A DNA stretch of 64,000 nt. Source: Murimonas intestini. GTDB lineage: Bacteria; Bacillota; Clostridia; Lachnospirales; Lachnospiraceae. Positions 59,223 through 64,000 of this stretch are shown here, piece by piece. The DNA lies in NCBI RefSeq assembly GCF_024622195.1, contig NZ_JANKBI010000011.1:1-64000 (forward strand). The letters run 5' to 3'. Below the pieces are notes generated by a model. That model was given only the letters and a program-made list of their open reading frames with translations. It did not search any database and had not been told where the DNA came from. Every line of letters begins with the position of its first letter. Positions within the stretch are counted from its first letter, which is position 1. Both the position numbers and the translations under genes were made by a program.

Positions 59223-61953
59223 GTAATGTTACCTCCTCTGCCGGCAGCGTAAATTTAAACCTGCTGCCTCTGGGCTTGTTATCTTCCACTGAGATCATGC
59301 CTCCATGGGCCATCACAATGGACCTGCACAGGGCGAGACCCAGTCCCATGCCGCGCCGGCTGTCAGCCACCTTATTTCCCCCCGTATAAAACATTTCAAA
59401 AAGCTTTTCCTTGGCTTCATCCGGTATGCCCTCCCCGTCATCAGCTATCTCCACAGCAACAAATCCGCTTTGCCCCTGTCCCCCGGCCTTTTCTCTTCTT
59501 GCGGATATCTCAATATGTGATCCCGGCTGTGTGTATTTGATGGCATTATCCACAATATTAATGATCACCTGCACGATCAGCCTGGAATCCATTCTGGCCA
59601 TGATCATGTCATCGGGGATGACCTTTGTGATACAGTGCTCACAGCCTTTTCTGTTAATGTGCGCCAGCGCTTCGTCAATCACTTCACTGACCAGCTGGGC
59701 TTCCATGTGAATATTCATGGTCCCGTCCTCGATCCTTGTAACTGACAGCAGATTTTCCACCAGATTTATGAGCCATATGGAATCATCGTATATATCCTGG
59801 TAGAGCTGTATCTTCTTGCTTTCATCAAGGCTGGCGCCATTCCCCAGCAATATATCCGCATTCCCCGATATGCTTGTAAGAGGAGTGCGCAGGTCATGTG
59901 AAATAGCCCGCAGCAGGTTGGCGCGGAGTTTTTCCTGCTGTGCCTGCATAGCTGCCTGGTTTTTTGTCTCATACAGCTCTTCTTTCTCAAACGCCAGGGC
60001 GCTCTCCCCCAGCACTGATATCAGCAGGTTGTTCTCAAAGCTCTCCAGCGGCTGGTCATTCAGCGCCACTCCCACTACAGCATATACCTTTTGGGAACCT
60101 CTGATTGCCAGATACATGCACTTTGCACTGGGCAGTGTATTTGTAAATGCCCCTGCATGCTTGTTATTCTTGTACACCCATGCCGCCACAGCCTGTTCCT
60201 CAGGCGTTATATAAAGGGAGGTGTCCTCCCGGCTGCCGTCTATTCTGGAAAATACCTTCGGCTGTACCAGTGTCCCATTCAGCACGGGATAATAGATCAC
60301 CGTCCTTTTTAAAAGCCGCACCAGCTGATTGGCAGTCTCAAATATGATTTTGGGATAGCTGTCCGTCTGCTGGAGCTTCTGGCTTGTCTCCAGAAGGACC
60401 TCCGTCCTGTATGCCTGCAGGGCAGACTGCTTTGCCTGATGCTTTACTCTGGTGGTGAATGTCCCTGTGATCAGCGCCGAAAGGAACATGATCAGGAATG
60501 TCACCGGGTATTCAGGCGCATATGCCTGGAAAGTGTATTTGGGGACTGTAAAGAAGAAATTAAATGTAAACACGCTTACAAAGGAGGCAATGATACTATA
60601 CTTCTTCTGCGATGTCACCACGGCTGTCAGAAGCACCCCCAAAATATAGACCATAATAATATTAGCCTCACTAAAGCCTGTCTGTTCAAATAAAATACTG
60701 ACTATCGTAGCCCCTGCCAGTATACCTGCTGACTTTAATATATCCCATACCCACTCTGACGGGTCCTGGCTTTTCAGCCTGGCAGCCCTTTTTCTCCTGT
60801 ACGGGACTGCCGTATTGTCGGGTATGATATAAATATCAAGATTGGGAGCCAGTTCAGAGAGCTTTTCTGCCAGGGACGGCCTGAAGGAGAATAAGCCTTT
60901 CTTTGTGTTCGTCCTCCCTATAATGATCTTGGACACCTGGGCCAAACGGGCATATTCTGCGATCTGAAGGGGTACATCCTCCCCATAGGTAGTCACTATC
61001 CTGGCGCCCAGCTGCTGGGCCAGCTTTTCATTTGCTCTGAGCCTCCTCTCATCCTCCCCTGACATACCCTTAGACTCAGGAGTCTCCACATAGAGGGCCG
61101 TAAAGCTTCCTTTAAAGGCCTTTGTCATTCTTGCTGCAGCCCTTATCACTTTTCCGTTTGACGGGGAAGGCGAGAGGCAGATCAGGATATGCTCTTTCGT
61201 AAAATATCCGCCTGAAAAAACCTGTGTTTCCTGCTTGTTCTTTTCAGAGGCCTGGTTTACATGGTCAGCTGTGCAGCGCAGGGCGATCTCCCTTAATGCA
61301 GTGAGATTCTCCTCGCTGAAAAAATTCTTTAACGCAGTCTTAGCCTGCTTTTCCCGATAGACTTTTCCCTCATTCAGTCTTTCTATCAGATCAGCAGGCT
61401 CTATATCCACCAGTTCTACCTGGCTGGCATTGTCAAATATTTTATCCGGTATGCGTTCCTGGACGATCACTCCTGTGATAGAAGCCACGATGTCATTCAG
61501 GCTCTCGATATGCTGCACATTCACTGTAGTATACACGTCTATGCCCGCATTTAACAGCTCCTCTATATCCTGATACCTCTTTTTATGGCGGCAGCCCTCA
61601 GCATTTGTATGGGCCAGCTCATCCACAAGTATAAGTGAGGGATGGCGGATCATAGCTGCATCCAGGTCAAATTCTTTAAGCTTTATCCCCTTGTGTTCCA
61701 CAATGAGGGGAGCAAGCACCTCCAGGCCTTCCTGCAGGGCAATGGTCTCCGGCCTGGCATGAGGCTCCACATACCCGGCCACCACATCCACACCTGATTT
61801 TTTTACTATCTGGGCAGCTTCCAGCATGGCATAAGTCTTTCCCACTCCTGCTGCATACCCGAAGAATATTTTCAGCCGTCCTTTTTGACCTGTCTTGTCC
61901 TGCTCTTTTAATTTTTCCAGTAATTTATCCGGATCCGGCCGTTGTCCGATCAC
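59215..61953 (-). CDS. kdpD: KdpD sensor histidine kinase
   Basis: A 912-residue potassium/turgor sensor. N-terminal KdpD domain (about 20-230) with GYAAGVGKTYAMLEAA and LVDELAHTNAEG; a universal-stress-like domain (about 250-370); four membrane helices of the DUF4118 type (about 405-500); a GAF-like domain (about 515-640); the phospho-accepting histidine in AISHDLRTPLTSISG near residue 683; and the HATPase domain with the G boxes to the end. It starts at a GTG at 61953 behind AGAGGTG, 2 bp after the unknown upstream ORF. Confidence 0.95.
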   Translation of the reverse strand: MIGQRPDPDKLLEKLKEQDKTGQKGRLKIFFGYAAGVGKTYAMLEAAQIVKKSGVDVVAGYVEPHARPETIALQEGLEVLAPLIVEHKGIKLKEFDLDAAMIRHPSLILVDELAHTNAEGCRHKKRYQDIEELLNAGIDVYTTVNVQHIESLNDIVASITGVIVQERIPDKIFDNASQVELVDIEPADLIERLNEGKVYREKQAKTALKNFFSEENLTALREIALRCTADHVNQASEKNKQETQVFSGGYFTKEHILICLSPSPSNGKVIRAAARMTKAFKGSFTALYVETPESKGMSGEDERRLRANEKLAQQLGARIVTTYGEDVPLQIAEYARLAQVSKIIIGRTNTKKGLFSFRPSLAEKLSELAPNLDIYIIPDNTAVPYRRKRAARLKSQDPSEWVWDILKSAGILAGATIVSILFEQTGFSEANIIMVYILGVLLTAVVTSQKKYSIIASFVSVFTFNFFFTVPKYTFQAYAPEYPVTFLIMFLSALITGTFTTRVKHQAKQSALQAYRTEVLLETSQKLQQTDSYPKIIFETANQLVRLLKRTVIYYPVLNGTLVQPKVFSRIDGSREDTSLYITPEEQAVAAWVYKNNKHAGAFTNTLPSAKCMYLAIRGSQKVYAVVGVALNDQPLESFENNLLISVLGESALAFEKEELYETKNQAAMQAQQEKLRANLLRAISHDLRTPLTSISGNADILLGNGASLDESKKIQLYQDIYDDSIWLINLVENLLSVTRIEDGTMNIHMEAQLVSEVIDEALAHINRKGCEHCITKVIPDDMIMARMDSRLIVQVIINIVDNAIKYTQPGSHIEISARREKAGGQGQSGFVAVEIADDGEGIPDEAKEKLFEMFYTGGNKVADSRRGMGLGLALCRSIVMAHGGMISVEDNKPRGSRFKFTLPAEEVTLHE

Positions 61954-61955
61954 AT

Positions 61956-62849
61956 TTACACCTCTTTCTGCTTCTCCTGTATAACAGGAAATAATATCTT
62001 GAGGAACAGTTTTTCCGCCTCCGAGCCTCTTCCATAGTCCATGCGCAGCCTTTTCCCGTCTTTATCTAAAACCTTAAAGTCATCCTCCTGGCTTTCCACT
62101 GATATCCCAAGCTCATCCAGCGCCATACGCAGCGCCAGTTCCCATGTAAACAGATAGACCATTGACCCGTCCTTCAGCGCATTTACCACATATTCGAACT
62201 CAACTGCACTCACCTTGTACTCCAGAAATAATATCCAGAGCATTTTCTTCTGGTTCATGCTCAGAGCATTCCAGAACTCCATATCTCCACCGCTCATGGG
62301 AAGATAGCGGTAATATGTGTCCGGGTAATCCTCCGCTATGCCTGCAAACAGCTTTTTAGCCAGAAGCGTCCTGGACACAGCCAGATAGTCCTGCCTGTAA
62401 TCCAAATTAGCCAGGCAGCTGCACAGCTCATCCCGCTCGCCCTCATCCTCTATATAAAACCTGAGGCAGATATTAGATATTTCATCAAAATCTCTTCCCG
62501 AGGTACTGCTCTTGATGAGTTCCAGTTCTTTCCTGCCATTTATAAATCCTGCCTCTGCCCACACATGCTCCAGTTCTCCGCTGGTGCCGCAGACGCTGAC
62601 AGGATATTTTTCAGAGATCAGCGCTGACAGCACTCCGTACTTTTCCAAAAAGTCATCACAGATGAAGCTGGTGTACTCATAGAACACCCACAGTGTCTTC
62701 TCCTGCCCTACAATATAGAACTGCGGTATCTTTTCCAGATCTGAAGCCACTGCCCAGACCATCTCCATCATATAGTATGGCGCATTACCCTCCGGGATAT
62801 TATCCCTGAATTTAATTTTCTGCCTTGCGGCAATCACCTTTTTATGCAT
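61956..62849 (-). CDS. Unknown protein inside the kdp operon
   Basis: A 297-residue soluble, acidic protein from the ATG at 62849, with GGGGG 8 bases upstream; an upstream in-frame start at 62873 is possible. No signal peptide or membrane segment and no motif I can name. Tryptophan and tyrosine residues recur (YYMMEMVWAVASDLEKIPQF; LSMNQKKMLWILFLEYKV). It lies between kdpC (32 bp away) and kdpD (2 bp away), so it is almost surely cotranscribed with the Kdp genes. It could be an accessory or regulator of KdpD; this rests only on position. Confidence 0.75.
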   Translation of the reverse strand: MHKKVIAARQKIKFRDNIPEGNAPYYMMEMVWAVASDLEKIPQFYIVGQEKTLWVFYEYTSFICDDFLEKYGVLSALISEKYPVSVCGTSGELEHVWAEAGFINGRKELELIKSSTSGRDFDEISNICLRFYIEDEGERDELCSCLANLDYRQDYLAVSRTLLAKKLFAGIAEDYPDTYYRYLPMSGGDMEFWNALSMNQKKMLWILFLEYKVSAVEFEYVVNALKDGSMVYLFTWELALRMALDELGISVESQEDDFKVLDKDGKRLRMDYGRGSEAEKLFLKILFPVIQEKQKEV

Positions 62850-62881
62850 AACATTACCCCCATTCAGAGACAAGCCCCGTT

Positions 62882-63490
62882 CTAGTCAGTCAGAATACCG
62901 TCAAGTGCAAGATTTACTTTCAGCACATTGACTACAGGCTCGCCAAAAATACCAAGAAACCTTCCTGTTGTATATTTATCAATGATCTCATTTACTTCAT
63001 CTGCTGTCATATTATTCCGGGATGCGATCCTGTCTGCTTGATACCTGGCGGCAGCCACGGAAATGTGGGGGTCAAGCCCGCTCCCTGAGCATGTCACCAG
63101 ATCGACCGGAATCGGCTGCCCTCCTTTCTCAGGGTGGGCTGCCCTTATCTTCTCTGTCCGCTCAGCTACCAGAGCCTCATATTCAGCGCTGGCCGGATTG
63201 ATATTGGAGGGGGCGGCGTACACAAGCGCCTGGCCATTGTCATCAATGTAGGTGGAGGTATCTATATTCATGATCCTGCCCCACATATGTTTCTCATCTG
63301 TATACTGCTGGCCCAGCAGCTCACTTCCGTATTTTTTGCCGTTGACTTCAATTATACTACCATTGGCCTTATCTGAAAAGAGCGCCTGGGCTGCCCCTGT
63401 TATCACAGCAGTGTACAGTATACCGCACACTGCTGAAAAAATCAGGAAGAATACAGCAGCTCTTGGTAAAACTTCTTTAAATGTCTTCAT
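62882..63490 (-). CDS. kdpC: KdpC subunit of the potassium-transporting ATPase
   Basis: A 202-residue single-pass membrane protein: one helix at about 8-35 (LPRAAVFFLIFSAVCGILYT) and an extracellular domain with NGKKYGSELLGQ, PSNINPASAEYEALVAERT, PVDLVTCSGSGLDPHISVAA (the key GSGLDPHIS) and GEPVVNVLKVNLALD. I use the ATG at 63490 behind GAGAGG rather than the GTG at 63499. It pairs with KdpB. Confidence 0.95.
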   Translation of the reverse strand: MKTFKEVLPRAAVFFLIFSAVCGILYTAVITGAAQALFSDKANGSIIEVNGKKYGSELLGQQYTDEKHMWGRIMNIDTSTYIDDNGQALVYAAPSNINPASAEYEALVAERTEKIRAAHPEKGGQPIPVDLVTCSGSGLDPHISVAAARYQADRIASRNNMTADEVNEIIDKYTTGRFLGIFGEPVVNVLKVNLALDGILTD

Positions 63491-63536
63491 AATAAACACC
63501 TCTCTAATCTATACATGTACGCCAGTCTCCATTCCT

Positions 63537-64000
63537 TTATATATTGCCCACAAAGCCAAGCGCAACTATGATCATGTCGATCAGCTTAATGCACACAAAT
63601 GGTGCGATTATTCCGCCAAGCCCGTAAATGAGAAGGTTCCTGGATAAAAGCCGGCCGGCTGAAACTTCCCGGTATTTCACACCTTTTAATGCCAGCGGGA
63701 TCAGTGCAATGATGATCAGTGCATTGTAGATGATGGCTGACAGGATCGCGCTCTGAGCATTATGCAGATTCATGATATTTAATGCACTCAGCTGCGGATA
63801 CAGTCCTAAAAACAGAGCCGGTATAATAGCAAAATACTTTGCCACGTCGTTTGCAATACTGAAAGTGGTCAAACTTCCCCTTGTCATCAGAAGCTGTTTT
63901 CCTATTCTGACAATGTCGATCAGCTTCGTGGGTGAGGAGTCCAGATCAACCATATTTCCGGCCTCTTTTGCAGCCTGTGTGCCTGAATTCATGGCCACTG
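63537..64000 (-). CDS. kdpB: KdpB ATPase subunit (partial, C-terminal end)
   Basis: The last ~154 residues of the P-type ATPase subunit of the Kdp pump; its 5' part lies beyond the right edge of the window. Visible: AMNSGTQAAKEAGNMVDLDS, TRGSLTTFSIANDVAKYF, LNIMNLHNAQSAILSAIIYN and NLLIYGLGGIIAPF, matching KdpB closely. The phosphorylation site and ATP-binding domain are not in this window. Followed 46 bp later by kdpC. Confidence 0.95.
   Translation of the reverse strand, partial: VAMNSGTQAAKEAGNMVDLDSSPTKLIDIVRIGKQLLMTRGSLTTFSIANDVAKYFAIIPALFLGLYPQLSALNIMNLHNAQSAILSAIIYNALIIIALIPLALKGVKYREVSAGRLLSRNLLIYGLGGIIAPFVCIKLIDMIIVALGFVGNI

Overview
The window looks like the chromosome of a spore-forming, anaerobic Gram-positive of the Lachnospiraceae (Clostridia), probably Blautia-like. 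The evidence is strong GGAGG ribosome sites, dipicolinate synthase genes, no outer-membrane pilus parts (no PilQ or PilP), a rubredoxin/glutamate-synthase fusion, several radical SAM enzymes and a Kdp potassium system. The genus is inferred from protein style only; no 16S gene is present.

Layout. Bases 123-1626 hold an AbiE-type toxin-antitoxin pair read leftward, with a perfect 15-bp inverted repeat over the promoter. Bases 1654-10236 are a leftward run of ten tightly packed genes (B12/radical SAM protein, nth, a DEDDh exonuclease, a 35-residue membrane peptide, a VanW protein, an AIR-synthase-like protein, an Lrp regulator, an aminotransferase, trmL and a small conserved gene) ending in a clear terminator. 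Bases 10253-31365 are the centrepiece: a single leftward type IV pilus locus. In transcription order it encodes a 3287-residue giant prepilin, two tip-type minor pilins without Glu5, a minor pilin with Glu5, two major-type pilins with identical N-termini, a pilin-like protein whose start sits on a 9-G tract, then PilD, PilC, a PilM-PilN fusion, PilO, PilB and PilT.

Bases 31565-39360 (leftward) hold an Rpn-type nuclease-like gene next to tandem and dispersed repeats, a heterodimeric ABC exporter, an Lgt-like protein, a small DUF4190-like membrane protein and a rubredoxin/glutamate synthase-like enzyme, followed by tRNA-Gly and tRNA-Phe. Bases 39645-47190 hold a MurE-like ligase behind a long structured leader, an ATC-hydrolase-like protein, a PflA-like radical SAM protein, rarA, tRNA-Glu, tRNA-Cys, a sugar acetyltransferase and a TipA-like MerR regulator. 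Bases 47354-58534 hold a GGDEF-EAL protein, an AraC regulator divergent from melA, a GNAT enzyme, dpsA-dpsB-asnB (behind a sigma-K-like promoter), and a membrane MerR regulator with a membrane MutS-like ATPase. The right edge (58512-64000) is a leftward kdpB(partial)-kdpC-orf-kdpD-kdpE cluster.

The most unusual system is the pilus locus: a pilin-targeted protein of about 3300 residues carrying some thirty GLUG-like repeats, a discoidin-like region and beta-sandwich-like modules, translationally coupled to a GspK-like tip pilin. This suggests a very large adhesin displayed at the tip of a Gram-positive type IV pilus, with a possible phase-variable companion gene.
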